Shown piece by piece: positions 26,666 through 41,078 of a stretch of DNA of 64,000 bases (position 1 is its first letter; the number at the start of each line of letters is the position of its first letter). Below the pieces are notes generated by a model, which searched no databases, was not told the DNA's origin, and worked only from the letters and a program-made list of their open reading frames with translations. The DNA comes from Scylla paramamosain (Eukaryota > Arthropoda > Malacostraca > Decapoda > Portunidae). Made by a program: the position numbers and the translations under genes. Location of the stretch: the NCBI RefSeq assembly GCF_035594125.1, contig NC_087180.1, positions 19,706,115 through 19,770,114 of the forward strand. Direction: 5' to 3'.

Positions 26666-27010
26666 GTGGAAGAAGCATATAGAATTGGAAAATATAGTGA
26701 AGGAGGTATAAGACCATTAAAAGTGAGAATGAGATCCCAAGTTACAGTAAAGGAGATCCTAGTGAGAACTGGGAAGCTGGCTGAAAATTCAGAATACAAG
26801 AATATTTGGGTAAAAAAGAGATATGAACTTGGAAGAAAGGGAAAAAGAGAAGGATCTGAGGAATGAAGCCAAGCAAAAAAAAAACGAGAGAAGTACAGAG
26901 ACCGAGAAGCAGAAATTTTATTGGAGGGTACTAGATATGAAACTAAGGAAATGGTATATTCAGGAAAGGGAACAAGAAATGAAAGAACCACAACAGCAGA
27001 CAAGACAAAT
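26666..27010 (+). pseudogene. LINE ORF1-like fragment, copy B
   Basis: Equivalent of 824-1160. Two extra A residues near 26880 keep the diagnostic frame open through NERSTETEKQKFYWRVLDMK and LRKWYIQEREQEM, so this copy shows the family signature best. Confidence 0.52.
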
Positions 27011-27123
27011 TGCATGTAGTGGGGAGAAGTAGTATATTAAGAGTAATATATACAAAACAAACTTCATGTAAACAAATAAAATTTTCAGAAAACTTGTCAC
27101 ACAAAACCTTATTAACAACTCAC

Positions 27124-27285
27124 CTTCTCCTTCTGCGGCATTTCCTTCCTTCTTATCTTTCTCCTTTCCTTCCCCATCTTCCTCCTCCTCCTCCTCTCCT
27201 TCCTCTTTCTTTCCACCTTCCGCCTCCTCTTGTGACTCTTAACTCTCTTCCTCCTCGTCCTCCTCTTCCCCTGTGCTTCCCTCCT
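27124..27285 (-). pseudogene. Acidic exon of the NASP-like gene, copy B
   Basis: Same borders as 1278-1445 but two Glu codons shorter in the GGA run. The in-frame TAA is retained at 27239-27241. Confidence 0.4.
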
Positions 27286-27899
27286 CTGAAAGAAAAGACT
27301 TGTTTAAAAAGCAAGCAAATATAGTAGTAATAGTAAAAAAAAGTCAATGAAATGAAAGTTTATACACATATGAAATTAGTGAAAATTTGACACCAAACAT
27401 TCTCTATCTGTAACATTACATCAGAATGACGAGAACACAAGATATGAAAAGTGAAAGGGAATGATGTATATAACAAAGAAAAACATTGTATAATGACATA
27501 TGACAGGAAAATAATCTTGCATACCTGAGTCCCTTAAATACTTGCTTCCTTGTATATTAACTCCCAAAATGCTCATTCCTTGTACTCCTCATTTTCAAAA
27601 CACCTCTTCCTTATATATTGTCACTCAAACAACTCCTTTCTTGTACACTTATTCCTAAATCACTCCTGTCTTCCTGTATTCTCAATTCTCCAAACACTCG
27701 TGCCTCTGCACACCCAGTTCCTCAAAACATTTCTTCATTGTTTACTCATCCCCCAAACACAGCAACTTTCTTGTATACTCAGCTCTCAAAAGATGCATTT
27801 TTAAACATCCATAACTCCTTTTATTTTCATTCCCCAAACACTCCCGGCTGTGCACACTCCAGCACGTTAACACAATAACCAAGCAATACACACGACTAC

Positions 27900-28315
27900 T
27901 GGCACCATCCAGATCTGGCCCCAGCACCCCTGCCCTCCTTGCGTGCCAGCTCCAGCAATGCACGGCCACAGCGGCAGTACGCGTCACCACACTCGGGCGC
28001 CTGCTCCCCACACAGCTCCACCAGGGACTCTGTTGCCTCCTGGAGTGGTAAGGAGTGTCAGTTAAACCTGGTGTTTACTTTCACTATGATATGAAACAAT
28101 TAACAACACAGAAAACAACACAACTAGGTAACATGCAACACATACCACACCTAAGCAACAGACACACCTCGAAGGCAGCCACAAGCAGATTTGAAGTCCC
28201 CCACCAGGAGGTGTCGCTTGCCCCTAGAGAAACGGTCGAACGCTGCTGCACTTGCCGCACGTCCAAGGGGAGCAAGCAAAACAGGCCATCATCAAACAAG
28301 TCTTGACTTTAACCA
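27900..28315 (-). pseudogene. NASP-like TPR exons, copy B, frameshifted
   Basis: The exon at 28039-27900 has one extra base (CCCTGCCCTCC for CCCTGCCTCC) that breaks the ALLELAR.E frame. The exon at 28315-28168 also has extra bases, one in the GCAGCCACAAGC stretch and one in an A run. Splice borders are unchanged. Loss of function or consensus error both fit. Confidence 0.68.
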
Positions 28316-28449
28316 TTCGTAATTTACACCATCATATATTGTGGAGTAACTTCATGTTTAGTATATCTTAACATGGAACATTATTAAGAATGTGTACATG
28401 CTTGTATTATTTGATAAATTATGTGGTCAGCTACACTTTCCACTCACAC

Positions 28450-29444
28450 TCTCATCCATCACCAAAATTAAACTAACCCCCTATTACTTTCCTCCCACCC
28501 TCAGAATTATTAAACTAACCTCCAGTCACATTCTTCTGACACCCTCATCCCTCACTAAAAATTAATACCAACTGGCAAAATTACCAAACTAACCTCTAAA
28601 TATCATCCTCCCACCATCTAGTCTCTCACTAAAATTAATCTCACCAAGCACGATTATCAAGCTAATATCCAATCACTTTCCTCTGACCCTCAAAATCCTT
28701 TCCAGCTGGTAGAATTATTAACCTATACTCCAGTCACTTCCACCCTCTCATCCCTCATTAAAATTAATCCCAGCCTTCAAAATTATTGAACTAACCTCCA
28801 GTCAAAGAAATATCACTGGTTTTGTGGGGGATATTGTCACTGCACTAAGGGATGCACACAATTTCTCGTAAGTTTTCACATTTTTGCGTTCAACTGTACC
28901 GGTCTAAGTGGAGGAGTGAAAAAGTGACATCTAATGAATAGTTGCCACAAAACTTATTCTCATTACTTTTTGTTCCTTGTCAATTTTTCTTTCAGGCTTT
29001 TTTCATCATCACAGCAGCTTGAAATTTTGAAAATACATGCTATTTGAGGAGGTAGCTGTACATGTGAAAAAAAAGAAGGGAAACAAACATCCATACTTGT
29101 GACTGATATGAAAAATAAACTATACATATAAATTGTATATTTCACTTTTCTTTCTAGCAATTAAAAAAATGTACATACGACAGTATTTCTTTCTTTTCCT
29201 CATTAAATACGACAACAGTATTTTTCCTTCCCTTCAGTACACACCGAGCCTTTCCCTTAGTACATATCACAGTACTTTTCCTTTTTGCTCAGTGCATATG
29301 AGAATAATTTTCCTTTTTCCCTCCATGCATTATGACACTACTTGCCCTTTTCCTTTTCTTTCCCTAAATAGAGAAGACAAGACAGAAATTTTCTTTCCCT
29401 CAATACACAACACTATTTTTTCTCCCACTCTCTCTCTTGTACAG
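28450..29444. other. Intron/intergenic repeats, copy B
   Basis: Same degenerate repeats as 2600-3585, with several one-base insertions in homopolymers. No supported gene. Confidence 0.55.
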
Positions 29445-31258
29445 AGTCAGTTTCAATGTACTGGAAGGTTATGCCTACGGGAAACTGAAGGGACAGCTCA
29501 AGCAACGAGTGGACGGGCACGGTAGGAGCTCTGCAGTCAGGGGAAGCTGACCTCACTGTCTCTGAATTGTCCATCACTGAGGAGAGGTTGAAAGTTGTTA
29601 CCTACACCCAGCCTATCTATATCATCAGGTGAGAGATACAGGTGATGATCAAATAATATTTTAAAGATGTTGAACAAAGTGCTCCCTTAAACAGATTAAT
29701 TGGATCAGCAAAATGTTCAGAATATGAAATGTCAAATAATTAGATTGATCTATCTATATGCCAGGCTGGCAGTCCCTATACAGGGTGCCCCAGACACTAC
29801 ACTATACACTCACATACAACATTGACACTGTTAATCCAAATTCTAATCTATTTATCTATATACCAGGCCAACAATCCTCCCCAAGACACCGCAGACAAAT
29901 CACCACACATTCACACTCTTAACTTCATTATTATTAACGATTTAGCTGTCTATACATCAGGCTGGCAATCACACACAAAATGGCCCAAACAAGGCACCAC
30001 ACACACATTCACACTCTTAATATCATCTGTCAGGCCCTAGTGGAAAGGGACAATCTTGTGGCCCACCATACTACACCTCAGGAGGTCAGACACAGCATTC
30101 AGTTAACAAAAAATCACATTAACACCCACTCCCCACAGAACATAGTAACACAAAATCAGATTAACACTCACCCCAACGTCACATTCACAAGACAAGTTCT
30201 CATCCCACAGCCGTAAACTGTTTGCGGCCACCCACGAGGACCTTGCCAAGAAGATGCTTGCCCTACACAACCCCAACGGACACAGCTCTGTACCGGCGCA
30301 TCCCGGCTAACACGACAGGCCTCGCCAGCATCCTCTTCTTCATCGAGCGACTCCAGAGGTGCTACATACCCACGGGGGAGAAGCCTGTTAGCATGGGAGT
30401 TGCTGCTGGCTGGTACATGTTGTCAGCTCTCCTACAACAAGGTGAGGACCTGTTGAGGTGTAAGACTGGTCAGTTCAAGTGTTGGAGCATTTAGTGTTTG
30501 GTAAGATGGCTGGTACATGTTGCCAGCCCTCCTACAGCAGGGTGAGGACCTGTTGGGGTATGAGACTAAGTTGAATGCAAGGGTAGTGGTGTTTAATGTT
30601 TGATAAGATGGGAATACAGAAAGACAGTTATTAAAGGATAGATTTAAAACTGGGAAACTTTACATGATACCTGGTGTATATTCATAATTGAGCTGATATT
30701 AACTTGAATTAGTTCTGGCATGAGCAATATAAGCAAGTGGTGTTAATATGACTGATATGGATATCAAGTAATGTATTTAATTTTATCAGTAGTTCTCTTC
30801 ATATGATGATATCAACAGTTTTCTTAGTAAGATATGAGATATAAATCTTTTAGAAATGATGAGAAAACTCTTAAATTGCATTTTCATCTCTGAAACATTT
30901 TAAAATGGTCTTTTCTACATTTTTTAATTTAAAAAGATGTGTTACTTTCAAAGATTTTAAATTGCCTTTGTATCATCCTCCATGTCTTAAAATTGCCTTT
31001 TCATGGCATCTTTCCCTCCTCCTCTTCCTCCTGCAGGCTCCAACACCTACCCAATCAGCAGTGCAGCACGGGTAATCTACTGGGTTGGCTACAGTGTGTC
31101 CCCTCATTGTGTACACATCATACTCTGCCACACTGGTCTCACATTTTGCTGTGGAGCAGCCTGCACCTCTGCCATTCAGCAACCTGCGGGACCTGTCTAG
31201 GCAGTCAGGCTGGGATGCTGGATGCAACAACAATGACCTCTTCCAAGTGACAGCCTCG
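29445..31258 (+). pseudogene. Ionotropic glutamate-type receptor exons, copy B, each frameshifted
   Basis: Exons 29445-29628, 30211-30441 and 31037-31258 match 3586-3768, 4349-4578 and 5175-5395. Each is exactly one base longer: GAAGGGACAGC for GAAGGACAAC in the first, TTGCCCTACAC for TTGCCTACAC in the second, GTCCCCTCATT for GTCCCTCATT in the third. All splice borders are intact. Three separate +1 changes, all in homopolymers and all in one copy, look like uncorrected long-read consensus error as much as decay. Confidence 0.8.
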
Positions 31259-31314
31259 GTGGGTCCTTGGCTTCTTGCTGTGTGAACTGATATACCATCC
31301 AGTGGCTGAGAGTT

Positions 31315-31514
<200 letters not shown>

Positions 31515-31971
31515 TTGTTCAGTGCCAGATTTAGGAGTCCACAAAAAGACCAGCTGCCCAGGAGCCTCCACAATCTGGGGTCTCCACAATCTGAGGAGTC
31601 TCCCACATAAATATTCTGTAAGTGAAAGAAACTTAAATTAATCAAACACTAGTTTTCTATGAACTAAATATTTTTTTTATTACTATCAAAATAACCACTT
31701 GTTTCATTTACACTAAATAAATATGTTCCTTTCACTATAATATATTATATGTATTAAAAACTGCATGGAATACAGATACAAAAATATTAATATAAATATT
31801 TCAGGTAGATGGCCTCCACACTCAGGCTGCTCACAGGCCTCCACAGACACAAATCCAGCCCTTGATTTGTAAATTAATTATTTTATTTAATTATTTATTT
31901 TTCCTTTGTAAGAGGAGCACTGCCTTAGGGAGGGAGAGAGAGAAAGAGAATAATAAAAAAAAAAAAAAAAA

Positions 31972-32048
31972 ACAGATGCCATTTCTTTAAGAAATGGCAT
32001 CTGTAATAATAATCTGTTATATGCCATAATAAATTATGGCATATAACA
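31972..32048. other. Paired perfect hairpins, copy B
   Basis: Same two hairpins as 6128-6204, without change in the arms. The preceding poly(A) run differs in length by a few bases. Confidence 0.83.
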
Positions 32049-32151
32049 TAAAATGTTATATGCCATTTGATAACAGTTTTCTATAGATCTAAGTGTAACT
32101 CAGTAAGTTTGTAACACAATCTCCCTTTCCTAAATCCAAATTGCTTTATTA

Positions 32152-32552
32152 TCACTGGGAGAGGCTGGGATGGACTGGGAGAGGCTGGAATGCACTGAGA
32201 GAGGCTGGGATGGACTGGGAGAAGCTAGGATGCACTGGGAGAGGCTGGGATGGACTGGGAGAGGCTGGAATGCACTGAGAGAGGCTGGGATGGACTGGGA
32301 GAGGCTGAAATGCACTGGGAGAGGCTGGGATGGACTGGAAGAGGCTGGGATGGACTGGGAGAGTCTAGGATGCACTGGGAGAGGCTGGGATGGACTGGGA
32401 GAGGCTGGGATGGACTGGGAGAGGCTGGAATGCACTGAGAGAGGCTGGGATGGACTGGGAGAGGCTGGGATGGACTGGGAGAGGCTGGAATGCACTGAGA
32501 GAGGCTGAGATGGACTGGGAGAGGCTAGGATACACTGGGAGAGGCTGGGATG
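32152..32552. repeat. 20-bp minisatellite, copy B
   Basis: About 20 units, three fewer than copy A near its left end, with private point variants. Confidence 0.93.
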
Positions 32553-32579
32553 AAAAGGCTGGGGCTGGGGCTGAGGCTG

Positions 32580-33230
32580 GGGGAAAAGGTCAAGAATGTT
32601 GGGTGTATCTCCAAGACAGTCAGGAATACGAGTAGGGTGTTGCACCAATTGCTCTAGGTCATGGAGGATAGCAAAGTTGTAGGCTAGTTCACCAGGATGG
32701 TCAGTGAAGGGAGAGGAAAGCCAAAGCTGGTGGTGAACATTGAAGTCTCCAAGAATGGAGATCTCTGCAAAAGGGAAGAGGGTCAGAATGTGCTCCACTT
32801 TGGAAGTTAAGTAGTTAAAGAATTTCTTATAATCAGAGGAGTTAGGTGAGAGGTATACAGCACAGATAAATTTAGTATGAGAGTGACTCTGTAGTCGTAG
32901 CCAGATGGTGGAAAACTCAGAAGATTCAAGAGCGTGGGCACGAGAGCAGGTTAAATCATTGCGCACATAAACGCAGCATCCAGCTTTGGACTGAAAATGA
33001 GGATAGAGAAAGTAAGAGGGAACAGAAAAGGAGCTACTGTCAGTTGCCTCAGACACCTGAGTTTCAGTGAGGAAAAGAAGATGAGGTTTAGAAGAGGAGA
33101 GGTGGTGTTCTACAGATTGAAAATTAGATCTTTGACTGCGAATGTTGCAGAAGTTAATGAAGAAAAAGTTGAGGGGGGGTGTCAAGACACTTAGGGTCTT
33201 TGACAGAAAGGCAGTCTGACCTGGGGACAT
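32580..33230 (-). pseudogene. LINE AP-endonuclease fragment, copy B
   Basis: Here the frame continues further 5' than in copy A, adding [20 protein letters not shown] and [18 protein letters not shown] is the first endonuclease motif. The difference from copy A is the G-run length near 33173. The 3' end is replaced by the 20-bp minisatellite, as in copy A. Confidence 0.8.
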
Positions 33231-33522
33231 TTATGGTCCCCTCCCCAGATGGGGACTACGAGGCTGGTGTAGGAGGTCGCCACGATGATTTTAAAATTTT
33301 TGAGTGAAGGGTGTGTGTGTTATTAGGTGCTTGTAGTTTTGTGTGGAGGAAGAGAGTTGTCTTTAGAGGGCAGGCTATGACTGCCCCCTTGTGTTGTGAG
33401 ACACAAAGGGAAACGTTCAGCGAGGTCACAGCTGGGTTTAATGATAAGTTCACAGCACCCCCTGAACAGTGCTTTAGACCTCACTGGTAGTAATTATCAT
33501 TTAGGCAGATGTCTACTGCCTC

Positions 33523-33634
<112 letters not shown>

Positions 33635-33885
33635 CAGCCAACATTGGATAATGGGAGGCATGTGGGTGTTTTTGTGGGCTACTTTATGGGTCCCATGTGG
33701 GCTACCCACATTACTGTAAAACACAGGTTGTTCTTGGAGATTTAAACTTTTTGCATTTATAAATATTCATTCACATGACAGTAAAGATTCATTTTACTAA
33801 CATGCCAGTTTCTCTTAAACCAAGCAATTTACGTGTAATCTTATCTTACAAATGGCTTGAGGCATTCTCTAACCCTCTTGGAAAG

Positions 33886-33904
33886 TTGACAGATATAAGT
33901 AATA
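33886..33904. other. Empty target site of the copy A fold-back element
   Basis: The sequence GACAGATATAAGTAATA is continuous here, with a single GATATAAG. It supplies the pre-insertion state for the element at 8078-8511. Confidence 0.85.
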
Positions 33905-35043
33905 CTGCTAATTTTCATTGAAATATTAAAAGAAAATTAAATAAATAAATAAATAAATAAAATAAATAAATAAATAAATAAATAAAAATCTTTTGGTTCA
34001 GTGATGTTCCTCATTTTTTGTCCAAGGTTCTAACCATACCTAAACTAACTTAACAACACCAAAACTAACCTAACCATACCTGCTGTAACCTAACCATACC
34101 TAAACTAACTTGACCACACCAAAACTAACCTAACCATACCTGCTGTAATCTAACCATACCTTAAACTAACTTAACCACATCCAAACCTAACTACACCCAA
34201 ACTAACCTAACTGTACTTGCTGTAACCTAACCATACCCAAAACTAACCTAACTACACCCAACCATATCAAACCTAACCTAACCATACCTAAACTCAAGGC
34301 AAGGTATGGCGTGTCTAGCCAGTGGTAGCCATAATTATTTCCTATTTTCATCAATAAGAAAAGGCATTGAATTCAATTTAAAAAAAACCTTTCAATTATT
34401 GTTAAAGGTTTGTAGAAAAGAATATATCAAGAGCTAGTGTTATTTCATAAGATAGGTAATGAAATACTGGCACATTAATAAAAGTGATATCAAGCCTCAA
34501 TATACTGACATACGGTAATAACAGTGTAGTACCATCACAATCACCAGCACCACCACCTTACCATTTATATCACTAGACAACCACCTCTACACCGTACGTA
34601 ATGTACTTTCCACATATAATGCATACCTTTGGGCAAATTGGTGTCAGCGGAGCATTGAATGAATGCCTCTTGGCACTTGCTGGGAGACTGGATGCCTTGG
34701 TAATCTGCAGGGATCACCACTTTTTAACACAGGCTAACTTCTTACTTTACACGTTATGGAAGGCATCAAGTATGGCTTCAAGCATTTTAAAGTATTCACA
34801 ACATTGTCGAGTGCAATTTAAGATACCTTACTTCTGAACTGGTGTGAACCGCCAACGTACTGTTTACAGCACCCGCTGGGTTAAAACGTATGTTCACTTT
34901 TTAAATCTCTGAATTAAAGTATATTGCATTTTCAAGTTCAAAAATTAAAAATATTATTGCATAAAAATAATGCACTTTTCTTTCTCTTTCCACAAGTTAC
35001 CTCCAGCAGATTATTAAAGGTAGGTGGAAATTTTATTTAGAGC

Positions 35044-35814
35044 ATGATGAACCCAGCCGTTAGCAGGAAGGCGGCACAACAACGTCAGCGGCGCACCTAC
35101 AGAGTGAGAAGAGATATTTTCGCTGAGTACGACGATGCTGAGTTACTGAAAAGATTCAGATTGGACCGTGCTGGTATTGTTGCAGTGACTGATATAGTGA
35201 GAGACAAGCTGCAAAGTAAAACTGAAAGAAATAGAGCCTTGACCCCTGAGATGGTGGCCATCACATTACGATATTTAGCCACAGGAAAAATGCAACAGTG
35301 CAGTTGTGATGATTTTGGAACAACGCAGCCCACTATCAGCCGTGCAATATCACAGACAATTGATGCACTGGCTGACCCAGAAGTAATCTGCCAGTTCGTG
35401 GCTTTCCCTCACACCCAGCGTGAAGTGCAGCAAAAACAGGCAGAGTTCATGCAAGTAACTCAGTTTCCCGGTGTTGTGGGAGTGATTGATGGTACTCATA
35501 TAAGAATTGTGTCTCCTCATGTCGATGAACATGTATATGTGAACAGGAAACGCTATCACAGCATAAATGTGCAAGTAGTATTTGATGCTCACTATAAGAT
35601 TCTTGACATTGTGGCAAGGTGGCCTGGCTCAGTCAACGATGCAAGAATACTAGATAAGTCAGCACTCAAACTGATGTTTGAGGAACAACATGTACCTGCA
35701 GGATGCTACCTTCCCGGGGACAGTGGCTATCCCTGTAAGCAGTGGCTCCTCACTCCTTACCTTCGCCCTCAAACTGTTGCACAAGCTAATTATAACAGGT
35801 GGGTTTATTTGTAA
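35044..35814 (+). CDS. PIF/Harbinger (HARBI1-like) transposase N-terminal exon, copy B
   Basis: The encoded 256-residue protein is the same as at 9642-10412; the nucleotide differences I noticed are silent (for example GGC to GGT in the IDGTH motif). Intact reading here contrasts with frameshifts in most other exons of copy B. The third catalytic acid is again absent. Confidence 0.88.
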   Translation: MMNPAVSRKAAQQRQRRTYRVRRDIFAEYDDAELLKRFRLDRAGIVAVTDIVRDKLQSKTERNRALTPEMVAITLRYLATGKMQQCSCDDFGTTQPTISRAISQTIDALADPEVICQFVAFPHTQREVQQKQAEFMQVTQFPGVVGVIDGTHIRIVSPHVDEHVYVNRKRYHSINVQVVFDAHYKILDIVARWPGSVNDARILDKSALKLMFEEQHVPAGCYLPGDSGYPCKQWLLTPYLRPQTVAQANYNRWVYL

Positions 35815-36167
35815 ATAGTGTTCTGTTAGGTTTAGATATGCTTTGAACGAATCTAGTAGCTTTCTCCCCAGGGCCGCCCTCCCGCGTGTGCCCGCAGCCC
35901 CTACAAGAACCGGTCCCTGCCCCCCTTTGGGCACGCTCTCCTCCCAAGGCTAAGTCCCCGGGGCGTGGCCGCCCAAACTAACCCCCTCCTCCCAACAGTT
36001 CCAGTACCTTACGATGCAGCCGAGGGGACTGACGCCACCACCACCACTGCCACCACCGCCACAACAAGGGTTATTCAAATGGGGAACATGCTTCAGGTGT
36101 TGCCCCAAGATGCCTCAGCCCCGCAGCCCCACTTCCCCATGATAGTGCAGGCAGGGAATGTCATACA

Positions 36168-36241
<74 letters not shown>

Positions 36242-36285
36242 TTTTTTACATACAGAAAGGAGAGACAGAGATAGAAAATCAATCT

Positions 36286-36337
<52 letters not shown>

Positions 36338-37428
36338 GAGCACCTCCTTCCTCTCAGGTTGTTCCAGCTGACAACACGCAGGTATTAGGGGCAGAAGTCG
36401 TTGGAGTTGGTCGGGTCATGCAAGTGGTCGGAGTCCCAGGCTTTCCCCCGACCCCAGCCCCAGACCCCTGCCCCAGCCACCCCTCTCCCTGTGACCCCTG
36501 CCCAGTCATCCCTCACCCCCTCCTGCCCCCCTGCGGTGCTGCCAGCGGGGGTGATGGGAGGTGGAGGTGGGCCACACACACCTGGGTTAGCTGTGGCTTG
36601 GCTTATCTCCCTCCTCAGCAGGTGAGAGAGAGAGAGAGTGTATATACATCTGTTGTTATTGTATTTATTTGTCTATATTTTCCTTACAGAGTGATTGATT
36701 GATTAAATGATATATATTGGTGTTAATATATACAGACAGACTGGTATATAGACATTCTGATATGTGATGGCCAGTCCATGGAGCACAAGGTCTTTGTGGA
36801 CTAATGAATATTTTACACTAAGGTTTAAGACCAGTGTTTTATTCAGCTATCATGAAAAAAAAAAGAAAAAGACAGTACATAATTATTTAGTAAGTAATTC
36901 ATAACTTTAACCCAATCAAATTATAGATACATGCAAAAAAGAATTATATCAATAACAAAAGTAAATAATAATAATAATAATAATAATAACTATTACAAAT
37001 TACAAACAATTACATATGTTTATAATAGTAGAGCTGATTACAATTTGAAAACTAATAAATACAATGAATAATTACTTGTTAAGTGTTGTTTTATCAGTAA
37101 TTTAAAGGAATGTAATGGTTTGTTTTTAACTGTGTCCGAGAGCCGGGTCCAGTGCTTGGTTCCTCGTGAGACGACACTCTGTTGGGCACGGGAGGTTCAG
37201 CAGAAGGGTGTCCTCAAGTTACCTGTCTGTCTTAACTGAATATCATGAGCCCGTGTCTCTTGTGTTTGTATTAAGAGCTTTGTATACAAACGCCAAGGTC
37301 TGGAATACAGTAATGTCTCCAGTTTCTAGGAGTTTAAGATCCACTGCTATGTTCGGACTTGTTACTGTTTGTCTTATTCCAAATTAGCTTTTTTGGGGCA
37401 AGAAATAATTTATGAGTGTAGGTTGCAC

Positions 37429-37756
<328 letters not shown>

Positions 37757-38350
37757 AGTTTTACCCTTCTCTCTCATCCTCTCTCCCACTTCCACTCACT
37801 CACTCTCTCCCTCCTTTTGCAGCAAATCCCGAGGATCAACGAGGACATGGTGGACCCAGAGATTGCAGCAGCAGCAAGAGAGAGAGAGAGAAGCAAGAGA
37901 GGAGGGAGAGGAAGGAGAGGAGGAGGAGAGAGAGGGAGGCCAGGAGGGAGGCACGTCAGAGAGAGAGGGAGAGGAAGAGGTTGATTCTGTTACAACAACA
38001 ACTGCAACAACAACAACAGTTAGTCAGTGAGGAGGGGGAGGGGCCGTCCTCTGATGCTGAGGATGAGGTATTGTTCAGGGTAAGTAGTAGTAGTAATGCA
38101 TCATTTTTAAACTTTCCGAGATAATCTTATTTCAACAGGTAGAGATGAAAAAGTCCTCTAACTGACAAAAAAAAAAACATTATCTATTTATTTTGTTATG
38201 TAGGCCAGCCAGCCGTGGGGGGGACAAAACTTCAATAAAAGAGACTCTCTGAGGTGTGGCTCCCCAAAATAGAATTGCAAATGGTAGCCAGAATTTACAT
38301 GAATACTGGAGGGTGCTGTCAGGCCAAACCAGCTCCCCATCTGTGCCTAT

Positions 38351-41078
38351 GCAGTGTCTGGCCAGCCACTAGTGTGTTTTGGGGGCTCAGACCAGCAGAT
38401 TCCCACTGTTTATTCACTGTTTGTGTTGATGCAGTGTCTGGCCAGCCACTTGTGTGTTTTGGGGGCTCAGACCAGCAGATTCCCAGTGTTTATTCACTGT
38501 TTGTGTTGATGCAGTGTCTGGCCAGCCACTTGTGTGTTTTGGGGGCTCAGACCAGCAGATTCCCAGTGTTTATTCACTGTTTGTGTTGATTTAGTGTTTG
38601 GCCAGCCACTTGTGTGTTTTGGGGGCTCAGACCAGCAGATTCCCACTGTTTATTCACTGTTTGTGTTGATCTAGTGTTTGGCCAGCCACTTGTGTGTATG
38701 TAGGGGACTCAGACCAGCAGATTCCCACTGTTTATCCACTGTTTGTGTTGATGCAGTGTTTGGCCAGCCACTAGTGTGTTTTGGGGGCTCAGACCAGCAG
38801 ATTCCTACTATTTATCCACTGTTTGTGTTGATCTAGTGTTTGGCCAGCCACTTGTGTCTATGTAGGGGATTCAGACCAGCAGATTCCCACTGTTTATCCA
38901 CTGTTTGTGTTGATCTAGTGTTTGGCCAGCCAGTTGTGTGTTTTGGGGGCTCAGACCAGCAGATTCCCACTGTTTATTCACTGTTTGTGTTGATCTAGTG
39001 TTTGGCCAGCCACTTGTGTGTTTTGGGGGCTCAGACCAGCAGATTCTCACTGTTTATTCACTGTTTGTGTTGATCTAGTGTTTGGCCAGCCACTTGTGTG
39101 TATGTAGGGGACTCAGACCAGCAGATTCCCACTGTTTATCCATTGTTTGTGTTGATGCAGTGTTTAGCCAGCCACTTGTGTGTATGTAGGGGACTCAGAC
39201 CAGCAGATTCCCACTGTTTATCCACTGTTTGTGTTGATGCAGTGTTTGGCCAGCCACTTGTGTGTATGTAGGGGACTCAGACCAGCAGATTCCCACTGTT
39301 TATTCACTGTTTGTGTTGATGCAGTATTTGGCCAGCCACTTGTGTGTATGTAGCGGACTCAGACCAGCAGATTCCCACTGTTTATCCACTGTTTGTGTTG
39401 ATGCAGTGTTTGGCCAGCCACTTGTGTGTTTTGGGGGCTCAGACCAGCAGATTCCTACTATTTATCCACTGTTTGTGTTGATCTAGTGTTTGGCCAGCCA
39501 CTTGTGTTTATGTAGGGGACTCAGACCAGCAGATTCCCACTGTTTATCCACTGTTTGTGTTGATGCAGTGTTTGGCCAGCCACTTGTGTGTTTTGGGGGC
39601 TCAGACCAGCAGATTCCTACTATTTATCCACTGTTTGTGTTGATCTAGTGTTTGGCCAGCCACTTGTGTTTATGTAGGGGACTCAGACCAGCAGATTCCC
39701 ACTGTTTATCCACTGTTTGTGTTGATCTAGTGTTTGGCCAGCCATTTGTGTGTTTTGGGGGCTCAGACCAGCAGATTCCCACTGTTTATTCACTGTTTGT
39801 GTTGATCTAGTGTTTGGCCAGCCACTAGTGTGTTTTGGGGGCTCAGACCAGCAGATTCTCACTGTTTATTCACTGTTTGTGTTGATCTAGTGTTTGGCCA
39901 GCCACTTGTGTGTATGTAGGGGACTCAGACCAGCAGATTCCCACTGTTTATTCACTGTTTGTGTTGATGCAGTATTTGGCCAGCCACTTGTGTGTATGTA
40001 GCGGACTCAGACCAGCAGATTCCCACTGTTTATCCACTGTTTGTGTTGATGCAGTGTTTGGCCAGCCACTTGTGTGTTTTGGGGGCTCAGACCAGCAGAT
40101 TCCTACTATTTATCCACTGTTTGTGTTGATCTAGTGTTTGGCCAGCCACTTGTGTTTATGTAGGGGACTCAGACCAGCAGATTCCCACTGTTTATCCACT
40201 GTTTGTGTTGATCTAGTGTTTGGCCAGCCACTTGTGTGTATGTAGGGGACTCAGACCAGCAGATTCCCACTGTTTATTCACTGTTTGTGTTGATCTAGTG
40301 TTTGGCCAGCCACTTGTGTGTATGTAGGGGACTCAGACCAGCAGATTCCCACTGTTTATCCATTGTTTGTGTTGATGCAGTGTTTGGCCAGCCACTTGTG
40401 TGTATGTAGGGGACTCAGACCAGCAGATTCCCACTGTTTATCCACTGTTTGTGTTGATGCAGTGTTTGGCCAGCCACTTGTGTGTATGTAGGGGACTCAG
40501 ACCAGCAGATTCCCACTGTTTATTCACTGTTTGTGTTGATGCAGTGTTTGGCCAGCCACTTGTGTGTATGTAGGGGACTCAGACCAGCAGATTCCCACTG
40601 TTTATCCACTGTTTGTGTTGATGCAGTGTTTGGCCAACCACTTGTGTGTTTTGGGGGCTCAGACCAGCAGATTCCTACTATTTATCCACTGTTTGTGTTG
40701 ATCTAGTGTTTGGCCAGCCACTTGTGTTTATGTAGGGGACTCAGACCAGCAGATTCCCACTGTTTATCCACTGTTTGTGTTGATCTAGTGTTTGGCCAGC
40801 CACTTGTGTGTTTTGGGGGCTCAGACCAGCAGATTCCCACTGTTTATTCACTGTTTGTGTTGATCTAGTGTTTGGCCAGCCACTAGTGTGTTTTGGGGGC
40901 TCAGACCAGCAGATTCTCACTGTTTATTCACTGTTTGTGTTGATGCAGTGTTTGGCCAGCCACTTGTGTGTATGTAGGGGACTCAGACCAGCAGATTCCC
41001 ACTGTTTATCCATTGTTTGTGTTGATGCAGTGTTTGGCCAGCCACTTGTGTGTATGTAGGGGACTGAGACAAGTTTAT
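38351..41078. repeat. 80/81-bp minisatellite array, copy B, ~34 units
   Basis: Same two unit types as 12831-16608 but about 13 fewer units, with the loss inside the array and both ends preserved. Private variants such as CCAGTGTTTATT occur near the left end. Confidence 0.95.
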
